Shown here in pieces: positions 36,626 through 46,483 of a DNA stretch of 64,000 bases; position 1 is the first letter of the stretch; each line of letters opens with the position of its first letter. The notes beneath the pieces were generated by a model. The model was not told the origin of the DNA. It worked only from the letters and a program-made list of their open reading frames with translations, and did not search any database. The position numbers and the translations under genes were made by a program. The stretch is taken from assembly GCA_021151485.1 (NCBI GenBank), contig JAGKXB010000008.1, positions 1 to 64,000 on the forward strand. Direction: 5' to 3'. The stretch comes from Oxalobacteraceae bacterium. GTDB lineage: Bacteria; Pseudomonadota; Gammaproteobacteria; Burkholderiales; Burkholderiaceae_D.

Positions 36626-37543
36626 ATGATGATGACGATCACCCCTATCAAGCTCGCCAACCAAACAGCCATTGACGATTTTTGCGATACCTTATGGCTA
36701 GAAGATGGTTTAGCAAAAAACTCACTAGAAGCCTATCGTCACGATCTTCGTTTATTTGCGCAATGGCTACAAAACGAGCAAAACAAAAATTTGCTTGAAG
36801 CAGAACATGAAGATTTACATGCTTATTTAGAATTTCGCCATCCTGATTCCAAAGCCACCTCATCCAACCGACGTTTGGTGGTCTTAAAACGTTTTTATCA
36901 ATTTTCGTTACGACAAAACAAAATCAGTGCCGACCCCAGTCTAAAAATAAAATCCGCCAAACAAGCACCACGCCACCCGAAAACATTATCAGAAACACAA
37001 GTCGAATCCCTACTGGCAGCACCAAACGTCACAACACCATTAGGATTGCGAGATCGCACCATGCTTGAATTGATGTACGCCAGCGGCTTGCGCGTCACTG
37101 AGCTGGTTTTGTTGAAATCGGTGGAAGTTGGGATGAATGAAGGCGTATTGCGGATTACCGGCAAGGGCAATAAAACAAGATTGGTCCCTTTCGGCGAACA
37201 GGCAAGAGATTGGATTCAACGCTACCTGCAAGAAGCACGACCAATTATCCTGAATGGTCAAATCGATGATGCTTTATTCGTCACGTCACGCGGCAAAGCC
37301 ATGACACGCCAAATGTTTTGGACACTGATAAAGAAATACGCATTGCAAGCAGATATCGACTCGCCCATCTCCCCTCACACACTGCGCCATGCTTTTGCCA
37401 CGCATTTAATCAACCATGGAGCGGATTTGCGGATTGTGCAATTACTGCTCGGACACGCTGATATTTCGACCACCCAAATCTACACTTACGTCGCCCGTGA
37501 GCGGCTTAAAAAGCTGCACGCTGAGCATCATCCGCGGGGATGA
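36626..37543 (+). CDS. xerD: Site-specific tyrosine recombinase XerD
   Basis: The 305-residue protein has an N-terminal SAM-like DNA-binding domain and a C-terminal tyrosine-recombinase domain with all six active-site residues: Arg156, Lys180, His251, Arg254, His277 and Tyr286 (counting from the ATG at 36626). Three consecutive ATGs make the exact start uncertain by two codons. XerD with XerC resolves chromosome dimers at dif. I found no dif site in the window. A palindromic repeat copy lies 23 bases downstream. Confidence 0.94.
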   Translation: MMMTITPIKLANQTAIDDFCDTLWLEDGLAKNSLEAYRHDLRLFAQWLQNEQNKNLLEAEHEDLHAYLEFRHPDSKATSSNRRLVVLKRFYQFSLRQNKISADPSLKIKSAKQAPRHPKTLSETQVESLLAAPNVTTPLGLRDRTMLELMYASGLRVTELVLLKSVEVGMNEGVLRITGKGNKTRLVPFGEQARDWIQRYLQEARPIILNGQIDDALFVTSRGKAMTRQMFWTLIKKYALQADIDSPISPHTLRHAFATHLINHGADLRIVQLLLGHADISTTQIYTYVARERLKKLHAEHHPRG

Positions 37544-37565
37544 TCACAAAGGCTCCCCTGGTCTC

Positions 37566-37648
37566 GTAGGCCGTCAATAAGCGAAGCGCATTGCGCCGTA
37601 TGGTGGCCTTCGATAAAGGTGCAGTGCGCTGCACTTACTGCACCCTAC
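37566..37648. repeat. Dispersed palindromic repeat, copy 4
   Basis: The left arm (GTAGGCCGTCAATAAGCGAA...) is conserved, and the right arm is diverged (GTGCGCTGCACTTACTGCACCCTAC), which weakens the stem. The centre orientation matches copy 2. An open frame in front of plsY runs through it, but that extension is not part of the gene. Confidence 0.82.
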
Positions 37649-37749
37649 AAATTGCACCCTTTTTTAATCTTGATTCGTATTCTTATTGCATAATCCGCTT
37701 TCAATTTAAACGCGCTTTTCTGCCATCCGACACAATCCAACAAATACGC

Positions 37750-38373
37750 ATGAACATACTTAATCTCCCCACATTGTTATTCACCATCGCCGCTTATCTG
37801 ATCGGTTCGATTTCCTTCGCCGTAGTCGTCAGTAAATTGCTTGGCCTCTCCGACCCACGCACTTACGGCTCCAAAAACCCCGGTGCCACCAATGTTTTGC
37901 GCAGCGGCAACAAAGCAGCAGCAGCCCTGACCTTGATCGGTGATGGCGCCAAAGGTTGGCTGGCTGTCTGGCTAGTACAAACCTACGGCCCAACATATGG
38001 TGTGAACGCGCATGGCGTCGCTTTGGTAGCGCTTGCCGTATTTCTCGGACATTTATGGCCGATCTTCTTTCGATTCGTCGGCGGGAAAGGCGTCGCAACG
38101 GCATTAGGCGTTTTGCTTGGCATCAATGGCTGGCTAGGTCTGGCGACGCTGGTGACGTGGCTAGTGGTTGCTTATGCATTCCGCTACTCATCATTAGCAG
38201 CTTTGATCGCTGCTATTTTTGCACCGTTTTATTATGGATTGTTATTTGGCACCAACCCCGTTTTGCTGGCAATCAGCATCATGAGTGGTTTATTGCTCTA
38301 TCGCCACAAACAAAACATCAAAAATCTGTGTGCGGGCAAAGAGAGCAAATTAGGTCAGCGTAAAAATACTTAA
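37750..38373 (+). CDS. plsY: Glycerol-3-phosphate acyltransferase PlsY
   Basis: This is a 207-residue polytopic membrane protein. Family motifs are [29 protein letters not shown] and [23 protein letters not shown]. It uses acyl phosphate to acylate glycerol 3-phosphate, the first step of phospholipid synthesis. The start at 37750 is chosen because the family begins at this residue. The longer open frame upstream is repeat-derived. Confidence 0.94.
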   Translation: MNILNLPTLLFTIAAYLIGSISFAVVVSKLLGLSDPRTYGSKNPGATNVLRSGNKAAAALTLIGDGAKGWLAVWLVQTYGPTYGVNAHGVALVALAVFLGHLWPIFFRFVGGKGVATALGVLLGINGWLGLATLVTWLVVAYAFRYSSLAALIAAIFAPFYYGLLFGTNPVLLAISIMSGLLLYRHKQNIKNLCAGKESKLGQRKNT

Positions 38374-38528
38374 TACACATTGAACAAAATTATTTAATCA
38401 AGCCTGACTGACAATCAACTAAATAACCAACCTAAAAATAGGATGCCATATTTTGTTTTTTTGTTTACACTACAAGCGTTATTAAGTTGTGTCTCTTCAA
38501 TCAATTGTCTTCACAAAGGGGAAAAATC

Positions 38529-38861
38529 ATGAAAACGTTTTTTAAGTATGCTTTATTTATTTTTGCATTTGCAATCAGCCAAATATCTTGGGCTGGGTGC
38601 AAGGATGGCTATGCACTGAAAAATGGTTTCTGCAACAAAGAATGCAAGCAAAATTACGTGCTCAGCACGGTTGGCACGTGTAAGTTTAAAGGTAAAGCAA
38701 CTTACCCCGCTAAATGTGAAGAAAAAATGATAAATGGTTCACTCAAAACTAGTTGTGATAGTTGCATAAATGACTATCAAAGTGTGGGTACTGGTAGTGA
38801 TCGAACTTGCACGTTTAAAGGGGAGCTGTTCTATGCTACAGACGCCTATCTTAATAAATGA
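38529..38861 (+). CDS. Secreted cysteine-rich small protein
   Basis: The 110-residue product has a clear signal peptide (FFKYALFIFAFAISQISWA, cut after Ala-Gly region). The mature part of about 88 residues contains eight cysteines spaced like disulfide-rich repeats (GCKDGYALKNGFCNKEC; TCKFKGKA; KCEEK; SCDSCINDYQ; TCTFKGEL). The two halves look related: both end in TC-(K/T)-FKG. AAGGGG precedes the ATG and a strong terminator follows. The family is not recognised. It could be a periplasmic or extracellular binding protein. Confidence 0.7.
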   Translation: MKTFFKYALFIFAFAISQISWAGCKDGYALKNGFCNKECKQNYVLSTVGTCKFKGKATYPAKCEEKMINGSLKTSCDSCINDYQSVGTGSDRTCTFKGELFYATDAYLNK

Positions 38862-38928
38862 GCGGATGAATATAAGATAGCAACCTGGATTCAACATAAA
38901 AATACAAAAAAATAACAAGGTTGAAGAA

Positions 38929-38977
38929 GCATAAAAAAATCCTTGGCAAGCGTCCTTTGCCAAGGATTTTTTTATGC
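38929..38977. terminator. Perfect 21-bp inverted repeat, bidirectional terminator
   Basis: The arms 38929-38949 and 38957-38977 are exact complements (core TCCTTGGCAA/TTGCCAAGGA flanked by seven A and seven T) with a 7-base loop. It lies between the convergent Cys-rich protein gene and tsaD, and can stop transcripts from both. Confidence 0.9.
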
Positions 38978-39066
38978 ATATCGCACTCATTAATTAGTCG
39001 TAACACGCTGAAAAGATTATGAACAGCTTCTATACAGCTAATCAAAAAGTGATTTTTCAGGGGCGA

Positions 39067-40122
39067 TTATTTAATTTGCCCAATTTGGGTCCCACTCAAC
39101 GGCCACCTTGGTCGCACATTAAAAGAATAATCACGACTAGCCGCAGCAGGATTAGCCTGCAAACGCAAAGCACCGGCAAACGCGATCATGGCGCCGTTGT
39201 CGGTGCAAAATTCCAGCTCTGGGTAATAAACCTGGAAGCGCTTTTTAACAGCAGCCGCATTCAACGCTGCACGTAGTTGTTGATTAGCACCGACGCCGCC
39301 TGCGATCACTAAGCGTTTTAAGCCTGTTTGTTTCAAGGCGGTCATGCATTTCGCCGTCAAAACATCGACAACTGCATCGACAAAGCCACGAGCCACATTC
39401 GCTTTATCTTGATCGCTTAATACACCGCCGTAGTTCCTGACCGCAGTTAAGACGGCTGTTTTTAAGCCGGAAAAACTGAAATGCAAATCCTTGGAATGCA
39501 ACATGGGACGTGGAAATTGATGCACGCTGGGATCACCCAATTGCGCCATACGTGAAATTTCCGGGCCACCTGGATAGCCTAAACCTAGCAATTTGGCGGA
39601 TTTATCAAACGCTTCGCCAGCTGCGTCATCCATGGTTTCACCCAACAAAACGTAATCGCCCACACCGCGCACATGCATCAACTGCGTATGTCCGCCCGAC
39701 ACCAATAAAGCGATGAATGGAAACTCAGGTGGATTGCTCGATAACAATGGCGACAGCAAATGCCCTTCCAAATGATGGATGCCAATGATCGGCTTATCCA
39801 AGGCCATACCCAAACCGCAAGCGAAGGAAGCACCAACCAATAACGCGCCTGCCAATCCCGGCCCTTGCGTGTAGGCAATCGCATCAATTTCAGCATGCCT
39901 GATGGCGTTGGCACCGCTCAAACCGCTGTTGCGTAAAGTTTGTTCTAACAAAGGAATAGCGCGTCGAATATGGTCACGCGACGCCAATTCTGGCACGACA
40001 CCGCCATATTCTTCATGCATGGCAACTTGAGAATGCAAAGCATGCGCCAGCAAACCACGTTGCGTGTCATACAAGGCAACGCCTGTTTCGTCGCAGGAAG
40101 ATTCAATACCGAGAACGATCAT
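39067..40122 (-). CDS. tsaD: tRNA N6-adenosine threonylcarbamoyltransferase TsaD
   Basis: This is a 351-residue Kae1/TsaD family protein with the metal-binding HHLEGH motif, [17 protein letters not shown] at the N-terminus and [14 protein letters not shown] near the C-terminus. With TsaB and TsaE it transfers threonylcarbamoyl to A37 of ANN-decoding tRNAs. It is an essential housekeeping gene. Confidence 0.96.
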   Translation of the reverse strand: MIVLGIESSCDETGVALYDTQRGLLAHALHSQVAMHEEYGGVVPELASRDHIRRAIPLLEQTLRNSGLSGANAIRHAEIDAIAYTQGPGLAGALLVGASFACGLGMALDKPIIGIHHLEGHLLSPLLSSNPPEFPFIALLVSGGHTQLMHVRGVGDYVLLGETMDDAAGEAFDKSAKLLGLGYPGGPEISRMAQLGDPSVHQFPRPMLHSKDLHFSFSGLKTAVLTAVRNYGGVLSDQDKANVARGFVDAVVDVLTAKCMTALKQTGLKRLVIAGGVGANQQLRAALNAAAVKKRFQVYYPELEFCTDNGAMIAFAGALRLQANPAAASRDYSFNVRPRWPLSGTQIGQIK

Positions 40123-40138
40123 AAAACACCAACCATCT

Positions 40139-40921
40139 TTATAAAGACCATGTGTAATCCATCACCAAAGGCGCGTGGTCGCTAAAACGCTGTGTTTTGT
40201 AGATGCTGGCGGCTTGTGCTGTTTCAGCGATGCCTGGCGTGGCGATTTGGTAATCAATCCGCCAACCCACATTTTTTGCCCAGGCCTGGCCCCGATTGCT
40301 CCACCAGGTGTAAGCATCGCCCGTCGCGTCGGGATAAAGCCGCCGATAAACATCCACCCAAGCCAATTCATTGAATACGCGCGTCAACCAGGCACGCTCT
40401 TCTGGCAGGAAACCTGAGTTCTTCAGATTGCCTTTCCAATTTTTTAAATCGATTTCCTGATGGGCGATATTCCAGTCGCCACACAGGATGACTTCCCGAC
40501 CGCATTGTGCCAACTCAGCCAAATGACGATAGAAATGTTCCATAAAGTGGAATTTGGCAGTTTGCCTATGTTCCCCACTGGAACCCGATGGCAGATAGAT
40601 GGAAATAATCGAAAAATTGCCGAATACCAGTTCAATGTAGCGCCCTTCTGCGTCGATCTCTGGCACACCTAAACCTTCGATAATTTGATCCGGCTGGCGA
40701 CGTGCGTAAATTCCTACTCCGCTGTAACCTTTTTTTTCTGCGTAATGAAAATAACCCTGATAGCCAGCTGGTTGCTGCATTTCTGGCGAAAGATCGGCAG
40801 CTTGGGCTTTTAATTCCTGCACACAAATAAAATCTGCATTTTGTTCCGCCAACCAATCGAGAAACCCTTTGCTGACTGCGGAGCGAATACCATTCAAATT
40901 GGCGGAAATAACTCGAAACAT
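40139..40921 (-). CDS. xth: Exodeoxyribonuclease III
   Basis: This is a 260-residue AP endonuclease/exonuclease III family enzyme. Motifs are [20 protein letters not shown] (catalytic Glu), [19 protein letters not shown] and a final [10 protein letters not shown] plus [11 protein letters not shown] with the catalytic His. It repairs abasic sites. I choose the ATG at 40921. An ATG at 40930 overlapping the dihydroorotase stop (ATGA) is equally possible and adds three residues. Confidence 0.93.
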   Translation of the reverse strand: MFRVISANLNGIRSAVSKGFLDWLAEQNADFICVQELKAQAADLSPEMQQPAGYQGYFHYAEKKGYSGVGIYARRQPDQIIEGLGVPEIDAEGRYIELVFGNFSIISIYLPSGSSGEHRQTAKFHFMEHFYRHLAELAQCGREVILCGDWNIAHQEIDLKNWKGNLKNSGFLPEERAWLTRVFNELAWVDVYRRLYPDATGDAYTWWSNRGQAWAKNVGWRIDYQIATPGIAETAQAASIYKTQRFSDHAPLVMDYTWSL

Positions 40922-40926
40922 GTGGC

Positions 40927-42210
40927 TCATCTTTCAAAAGCGACATGACCTGCCACGATGGTGGCCTTGACTTGTCCGGCCAATTCATACCCCAGGAACG
41001 GCGTGTGTTTGCCTTGACTTGCCAATGCGCCCGCTTCCACTTTCCAATAAACATTCGGGTCAAACACACAAATATCGGCGCTGCTACCGACCGCTAATTG
41101 ACCACATGGCAAACCGATGATGTTGGCAGCGTCAGTGGTAATTTTTGCAATCGCTTTTACCATTCCGCCTGGCTGCTCGCCGACCCATTTCAAGGCTAAA
41201 GGCAATAACAATTCCAAACCAGTCGCGCCGGGCGAGGCTTCGCCAAACGGCAACAATTTTTCATCATCATCCACCGGCGTATGGTCAGAACAAATCGCAT
41301 CAATCGTGCCATCCAATAATCCTTGCTGGATCGCATCACGATCACGCTGCGAACGAAATGGTGGTGTCACGCGTGCATTGGGATCAAAGAAACCGATATC
41401 CGCATCCGTCAAATGAATGTGATGTGCACTCACATCACACGTCACGGCTAAACCATCTTGCTTCGCCAAACGCACTAACTCCAAACCAGCCGCGCTCGAC
41501 ATACGGCACAGATGCACTTTAGCACCGGTCGCGCGCATTAATTCAAAAATCGTGTGCAGAGCCAATGTTTCCGCCATCACAGGCACGCCCGCCAAACCCA
41601 AACGCCCCGCTAAAGGGCCGCTGTGCGCCACGCCGGTACGGCCAATGTGCGGATCTTGCGGACGCAACCAGACGGTGTAATCAAAGGTTTTGGCGTATTG
41701 CATCGCACGCAACAAGACGTTGGTGTTCAGAATCGGCTGCTCCGCTTGCGAAAAAGCGATGCAACCTGCTTCGGTCAACTCCGCCATTTCCGTCAAGGCC
41801 AAGCCTTGTAAACCCACCGTCAGTGCACCAAGCGGATAAACATTGGCCTGGTTCAAGGTCTTGGCGCGATGCTTGAGCATTTCCACCAAACCTGGTTCAT
41901 CCAGCACAGGATCAGTGTCAGGCGGGCAAACCAAGCTGGTCACACCACCTTGCATGGCAGCTTGCAATTCGGATTCCAGCGTCGCCTTGTATTCATAACC
42001 CGGTTCGCGCAGGCGTGCCGACAAATCCACTAGGCCAGGCGCTACGATCAAACCTGTCGCGTCGATAATTTTGTCTGCTTTGAAATCGGCCAGCACCTGT
42101 CCAGGATTAACAATGGCGGCGACTTTGCCTGCTTCGACGTACACGTCTTTTTCTGCATCAATGCCATTTGCCGGATCGATCAGGTGGCCATTTTTTATAT
42201 GAAGTTTCAT
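40927..42210 (-). CDS. Dihydroorotase-like, metal site lost (PyrX/PyrC')
   Basis: This is a 427-residue amidohydrolase-fold protein of the class I dihydroorotase family. The family's zinc motif DxHxHxR is changed to D-L-S-A-R-L-R (Asp62, Ser64, Arg66, Arg68), so both metal-binding histidines are missing. Sequences around later ligands also differ (AFSQAEQPILN). In Pseudomonas and relatives such pseudo-dihydroorotases (PyrX/PyrC') are structural partners needed to assemble aspartate transcarbamoylase. The gene follows pyrB in the same operon, which agrees with that role. A catalytic PyrC would be encoded elsewhere. Confidence 0.88.
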   Translation of the reverse strand: MKLHIKNGHLIDPANGIDAEKDVYVEAGKVAAIVNPGQVLADFKADKIIDATGLIVAPGLVDLSARLREPGYEYKATLESELQAAMQGGVTSLVCPPDTDPVLDEPGLVEMLKHRAKTLNQANVYPLGALTVGLQGLALTEMAELTEAGCIAFSQAEQPILNTNVLLRAMQYAKTFDYTVWLRPQDPHIGRTGVAHSGPLAGRLGLAGVPVMAETLALHTIFELMRATGAKVHLCRMSSAAGLELVRLAKQDGLAVTCDVSAHHIHLTDADIGFFDPNARVTPPFRSQRDRDAIQQGLLDGTIDAICSDHTPVDDDEKLLPFGEASPGATGLELLLPLALKWVGEQPGGMVKAIAKITTDAANIIGLPCGQLAVGSSADICVFDPNVYWKVEAGALASQGKHTPFLGYELAGQVKATIVAGHVAFER

Positions 42211-42233
42211 GTTATGTGCTTATTTTTACGCTT

Positions 42234-43193
42234 TTAATTTCCAGCCAGGATACTCATCACCGCCATCCTTACGGCAATCCCAAAAGTCACTTGCGGCAAA
42301 ATCACGGCCTGGCTGCCATCAGCAACTGCTGAATCAATTTCGACGCCACGATTCATTGGCCCAGGATGCATGACGATGGCATCTGGTTTGGCCAACGCTA
42401 AACGATCGGGGGTTAAGCCATATTTTTTAAAGAATTCTTGTGCGGATGGTAATAAAGCACCGTTCATACGCTCATTTTGCAAACGCAGCATGATGATGAC
42501 GTCGACGTCTTTCAAACCAGCTTCCATATCGGTAAAAACACGCACGCCCATTTGCTCCAACCCGCTTGGCAACAAGGTATGTGGGCCGATTGCGCGTATT
42601 TCTGGCACACCCAAAGTGGTTAAGGCATGAATATCCGAACGTGCCACGCGGCTATGCAAAATATCGCCCACGATGGCGACTCTGAGATTGCTGAAATCCT
42701 TTTTGTAGTGCCGTATCGTGTACATATCCAGCAAACCCTGAGTCGGATGCGCATGACGACCGTCGCCAGCATTGACCACGTGCACATGCGGCTGCTTAGT
42801 GTCGATCAAATGCTTGGCGATCAAATACGGTGCGCCAGATTCTGCATGGCGCACGACAAACATGTCGGCATGCATAGCGGCAAGATTGTCTATCGTGTCC
42901 AACAACGATTCACCCTTGCTGGTGCTGGAGGCTGAAATATTTAAGTTGATCACATCCGCCGACAAGCGCTTGGCGGCAATTTCAAACGTGGTACGAGTAC
43001 GCGTTGAATTTTCAAAAAAAAGGTTGAACACGCTTTTGCCGCGCATCAAGGGAACTTTTTTGACTTCCCGGTCAGACAAGCTGACGAAGGAGGAAGCCGT
43101 GTCGAGAATGTGATGGATGATGGCTTTTGGTAAACCCTCAATCGTCAGCAAGTGCTGGAGTTCACCATTTTTATTAAGTTGCGGATTAAACAT
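42234..43193 (-). CDS. pyrB: Aspartate carbamoyltransferase catalytic subunit
   Basis: The 319-residue protein contains the carbamoyl-phosphate motif [15 protein letters not shown]-rich core and [13 protein letters not shown]. It makes carbamoyl aspartate in pyrimidine synthesis. It lies between pyrR (3-base gap) and the non-catalytic dihydroorotase gene, the expected partner for dodecamer assembly. Confidence 0.95.
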   Translation of the reverse strand: MFNPQLNKNGELQHLLTIEGLPKAIIHHILDTASSFVSLSDREVKKVPLMRGKSVFNLFFENSTRTRTTFEIAAKRLSADVINLNISASSTSKGESLLDTIDNLAAMHADMFVVRHAESGAPYLIAKHLIDTKQPHVHVVNAGDGRHAHPTQGLLDMYTIRHYKKDFSNLRVAIVGDILHSRVARSDIHALTTLGVPEIRAIGPHTLLPSGLEQMGVRVFTDMEAGLKDVDVIIMLRLQNERMNGALLPSAQEFFKKYGLTPDRLALAKPDAIVMHPGPMNRGVEIDSAVADGSQAVILPQVTFGIAVRMAVMSILAGN

Positions 43194-43196
43194 TAT

Positions 43197-43706
43197 TTAT
43201 TCTGTGCTAACTGTAGTAAGTAAAAATTGTCCGTCCTGATCACGCTGCAATACCAAGGCCTGATCTACATCTAATACAACTGTGGTTGCCACAAAATCTG
43301 CCGCGATCGGTAATTCCCTACCACCACGATCAGCCAAAGCCGCCAAGATGATGCGTGCCGGGCGGCCATAATCAAACAACTCATTGATCGCCGCCCGCGT
43401 GGTGCGACCGGTGTACAACACGTCGTCCACCAGCAAAATGGTGGCGCCATCTACCTCAAAAGGAATGTGCGTTGACTTCACATCGGCATGCAAACCTTTT
43501 TTTGCATAATCATCGCGATAAAAAGACACATCAACAAAACCTAAACGATCAGTCAACTGTAACTCCTTGGCCAAGCGCTCCGCCAACCAGGCACCGCCGG
43601 AATGGATGCCGACAATCGCCAGTTTGCTTTCCTGTGCCAAACCAATTTTCAATTTGTGAGCCAACATGGTGTACAGCGCTTCTGCATCGAATTTAGGCAT
43701 AGTCAT
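43197..43706 (-). CDS. pyrR: Bifunctional PyrR regulator / uracil phosphoribosyltransferase
   Basis: The 169-residue type I phosphoribosyltransferase has the PRPP motif LLVDDVLYTGRTTRAA. In Gram-positives PyrR binds pyr mRNA, while in proteobacteria the regulatory role is less clear. I choose the ATG at 43706 (MTMPKFDAEALY). The ATG at 43700 is possible, and a TTG further upstream is unlikely. No clear PyrR-binding attenuator was seen in the short leader, which is mostly occupied by a dispersed repeat. Confidence 0.9.
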   Translation of the reverse strand: MTMPKFDAEALYTMLAHKLKIGLAQESKLAIVGIHSGGAWLAERLAKELQLTDRLGFVDVSFYRDDYAKKGLHADVKSTHIPFEVDGATILLVDDVLYTGRTTRAAINELFDYGRPARIILAALADRGGRELPIAADFVATTVVLDVDQALVLQRDQDGQFLLTTVSTE

Positions 43707-43755
43707 GTAATTTTTATTGTTTAACAAAGTTTGTTGATTAATCGCAATCTCACAT

Positions 43756-43826
43756 CCCGTCGTTCCCGCGGGTTTAGGCGGGAACCCAGCGTCTTTCTTG
43801 CCATCTTTCCCGCGGGAATGACGGGA
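43756..43826. repeat. Dispersed GC-rich repeat, second family (copy 2)
   Basis: It consists of inverted GC-rich segments (CCCGTCGTTCCCGCGGG ... CCCGCGGGAATGACGGG) and shares GGTTTAG-CGGGAA-CCAGCGTCTT with 24124-24220 in opposite orientation. It lies between ruvX and pyrR and folds into a long hairpin, possibly separating the two transcripts. Confidence 0.8.
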
Positions 43827-43856
43827 GAGTTGAGGTTCATGAGCAATCTCGGATAT

Positions 43857-44258
43857 TTAATTTATATCATCAAAATACTGCTGCAAAATCACCGCCGCAG
43901 CTTGCGCATCGATCACCTCTCCACGCTTGGCTTGCAATACTGAAGAAGAATAACGCTCATCCACCAACACAGTTTGCATGCCAAAGCGTCCTTCCAACTG
44001 ATGCGCAAAACGACGACAACGACGCGTCATTTCATGTTCTGCTCCATCGGGATGAAAAGGTAAACCTACCACGCAAAGTGTTGGTTTCCATTCATCAAGC
44101 AACGCAGCAATATCCTTAAATTTTGCATCATTGGTAGCAGAATGAATCACCGTTAACGGCTGCGCCTGTTTGATCATAGTGTTACCAACTGCCACACCAA
44201 TACGTTTCAAACCAAAATCAAAGGCCAGTACGGTTGCGATTGTCATACTGATATTCAC
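43857..44258 (-). CDS. ruvX: Holliday junction resolvase-like protein RuvX/YqgF
   Basis: This is a 133-residue RNase H-fold protein (VLAFDFGLKRIGVAVGN; VVGLPFHPDGAEHEMT; VDERYSSSVL). The family acts in 16S rRNA maturation or Holliday junction processing. The ATG at 44258 overlaps the yqgE stop (ATGA). An ATG four codons later is an alternative start. Confidence 0.92.
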   Translation of the reverse strand: MNISMTIATVLAFDFGLKRIGVAVGNTMIKQAQPLTVIHSATNDAKFKDIAALLDEWKPTLCVVGLPFHPDGAEHEMTRRCRRFAHQLEGRFGMQTVLVDERYSSSVLQAKRGEVIDAQAAAVILQQYFDDIN

Positions 44259-44842
44259 GCATGACCAGCTTGTGACATCAACATCACGGGATCAATGCCT
44301 AGCATTTTCAGCGCAAATAAATAACGTTCCTCTATCGGCACATCAAACATCAGATTCGAATCCGCGCGCACGGTCAACCAACCATTATTGCTAATTTCAC
44401 TTTCCAGTTGCCCGGGTCCCCAGCCAGAATAACCAAGACTGACTAACAAGCGCTGCGGTCCCTCGCTAGATGCAAACGCTTCCAGCACATCACGCGACAT
44501 CGTAAATGCCAACTCGTCAGTGACTTTTAAACTGGCTGCATAATTCCCAATCGGTGCATGCAACACAAAACCACAGCCCTCTTGCACCGGGCCACCGAAC
44601 ATAATCGGCTGCCTGGAATGATCACTCACATGGCCGTCATGCGTGAGTGACAATTCAATCCGTTCAAACAACTTTTCCATCGTCATATCAGTTGGCTTAT
44701 TAATCACCACGCCAAGCGCGCCGCGCTCATTGTGCTCACAGATATACACAACCGTCCCGCCAAAAACAGGATCGGCCATGGAAGGCATGGCAATCAAAAA
44801 GTGATCCGCCAAATTGAGAGTAGGAGGCGTGGGAGAGCTCAT
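44255..44842 (-). CDS. YqgE/AlgH family protein
   Basis: The 195-residue protein starts at MSSPTPPTLNLADHFLIAMP, the normal family N-terminus (PVFGGTVVYICEHNERGALGVVINKP). The open frame upstream is not used. The family's function is poorly defined and is linked to alginate regulation in Pseudomonas. The arrangement rubredoxin-yqgE-ruvX-pyrR is conserved in Burkholderiales. Confidence 0.9.
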   Translation of the reverse strand: MSSPTPPTLNLADHFLIAMPSMADPVFGGTVVYICEHNERGALGVVINKPTDMTMEKLFERIELSLTHDGHVSDHSRQPIMFGGPVQEGCGFVLHAPIGNYAASLKVTDELAFTMSRDVLEAFASSEGPQRLLVSLGYSGWGPGQLESEISNNGWLTVRADSNLMFDVPIEERYLFALKMLGIDPVMLMSQAGHA

Positions 44843-44843
44843 T

Positions 44844-45029
44844 TTATAAGGCAACCATTTCAAAATCGTCCTTGCGCGCCCCGCATTCCGGGCAAGTCCA
44901 ATTGGTTGGCACATCTTCCCAACGAGTACCCGCAGGGATGCCTTCATCAGGGCAGCCGCTCGCCTCGTCGTAAATCCAACCACAGATCAAACACATCCAT
45001 GTTTTGTACTCTTTGTACTCTTGGTTCAT
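44844..45029 (-). CDS. rubA: Rubredoxin
   Basis: The 61-residue protein has the two iron-binding CxxCG knuckles (MCLICGWIYDE and WTCPECGARKDDF). It is a small electron carrier. The stop is one base from the yqgE start. thiD, often found between rubredoxin and hemL in relatives, is absent. Confidence 0.95.
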   Translation of the reverse strand: MNQEYKEYKTWMCLICGWIYDEASGCPDEGIPAGTRWEDVPTNWTCPECGARKDDFEMVAL

Positions 45030-45097
45030 TCCTGCCTCATCCCTAATAAATTTTTATATTTTTTGTATTTCTACAATTCACGTAATTGGGCAAACTG

Positions 45098-45119
45098 TAT
45101 TGGTCGTATATTGGTCGTA
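45098..45119. repeat. Tandem 11-bp direct repeat upstream of hemL
   Basis: TATTGGTCGTA occurs twice without a gap, about 75 bases before the hemL start, in the divergent rubA/hemL intergenic region. A one-helical-turn direct repeat is a plausible regulator binding site, but no motif is recognised. Confidence 0.5.
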
Positions 45120-45193
45120 TTAATGACTGAATCTAGTAAAATGGTCAACCCAGCATATTAATATAATTACCCCTTTCTCTGTGTAAAACCCAT

Positions 45194-46483
45194 ATGATTT
45201 CCAAGAATGACACCCTGTTTGCGCGCGCCCAATTGACGACTCCTGGCGGCGTCAATTCCCCCGTACGCGCATTTCGTTCCGTAGGCGGTTCGCCGCGTTT
45301 TATTAGCCGCGCCGAAGGGCCATATTTTTGGGATGCAGACGATAAGCGTTATATCGATTACATCGGCTCCTGGGGCCCCGCTATTTTGGGACATGCGCAT
45401 CCAGTCGTCGTCAAAGCTGTGCAGGAAGCCGCAGCGCGTGGCTTGAGTTTTGGCGCGCCAACTGAAGGTGAAATCGAAATGGCAGAAGAAATCTGCCGCT
45501 TGATTCCTTCCATCGAACAAGTCAGGCTGGTTTCCAGCGGTACCGAAGCGACCATGAGCGCACTCCGCTTAGCGCGCGGTGCGACTGGACGCGACAAAAT
45601 TATTAAATTTGAAGGGTGCTATCACGGCCATGCGGACTCCTTATTGGTGAAAGCGGGCAGCGGTTTGCTGACATTTGGCCACCCCACTTCCGCCGGCGTG
45701 CCACAAGATTTCGTTCAACATACTTTGGTGCTGGACTACAACAATGTGCAGCAGCTGGAGGACACATTCCGCACCATGGGCAATGAAATCGCCTGCATCA
45801 TTGTGGAACCCGTTGCAGGCAATATGAATTTGGTCAAAGCCAAACCAGAATTCCTGCAAACCATGCGCCGTTTATGTACCCAATACGGCGCAATCTTGAT
45901 TTTTGACGAAGTCATGTCCGGCTTCCGCGTCGCTCTGGGCGGTGCGCAGTCTTTGCACAACATCCAACCCGACCTGACGGCACTAGGAAAAGTCATAGGC
46001 GGCGGCTTGCCTGTCGCTGCATTTGGTGGACGTGCGGATTTAATGCGGCATTTAGCGCCAATCGGTGCGGTTTATCAAGCAGGCACTTTGTCTGGCAATC
46101 CAGTCACCGTTGCCGCTGGTATGAGCACATTAAAACTGATTCAAGCACCCGGCTTTTACGAGCAACTCAGCGCACAAACCAACAAGTTGGTACAAGGCTT
46201 ATCCGATGCAGCAAAAGCAGCTGGCGTTCCATTCTGCGCTGATGCGATTGGCGGCATGTTTGGAATCTATTTTGGGTCAAATATTCCAACCAGTTATGCA
46301 GAAATGCTCGCTTGCGACAAAACAGCGTTCAATGCATTTTTCCATGCGATGTTGGATGCGGGTGTGTATTTTGCCCCTGCGGCGTTTGAAGCAGGTTTTG
46401 TGTCAGCGCAGCATGATGATGAGGTAATCAAGGCGACCGTTGATGCGGCACGGGATGTTTTTGCTAAGGCAACACATCAATGA
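45194..46483 (+). CDS. hemL: Glutamate-1-semialdehyde 2,1-aminomutase
   Basis: This is a 429-residue class III aminotransferase ([22 protein letters not shown] at the start; the PLP lysine in [19 protein letters not shown]). It makes 5-aminolevulinate from glutamate semialdehyde for haem. The stop overlaps the rfbF start by 4 bases, so this housekeeping gene now reads directly into the O-antigen cluster. Confidence 0.95.
   Translation: MISKNDTLFARAQLTTPGGVNSPVRAFRSVGGSPRFISRAEGPYFWDADDKRYIDYIGSWGPAILGHAHPVVVKAVQEAAARGLSFGAPTEGEIEMAEEICRLIPSIEQVRLVSSGTEATMSALRLARGATGRDKIIKFEGCYHGHADSLLVKAGSGLLTFGHPTSAGVPQDFVQHTLVLDYNNVQQLEDTFRTMGNEIACIIVEPVAGNMNLVKAKPEFLQTMRRLCTQYGAILIFDEVMSGFRVALGGAQSLHNIQPDLTALGKVIGGGLPVAAFGGRADLMRHLAPIGAVYQAGTLSGNPVTVAAGMSTLKLIQAPGFYEQLSAQTNKLVQGLSDAAKAAGVPFCADAIGGMFGIYFGSNIPTSYAEMLACDKTAFNAFFHAMLDAGVYFAPAAFEAGFVSAQHDDEVIKATVDAARDVFAKATHQ

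Noticed and set aside
37591-37749. In-frame N-terminal extension of plsY by 53 codons
   Set aside because: The extension passes through palindromic repeat copy 4, and the PlsY family starts at the ATG at 37750.
44843-44983. Longer yqgE start 47 codons upstream
   Set aside because: The upstream part overlaps the rubredoxin gene in another frame, and the family N-terminus matches the ATG at 44842.
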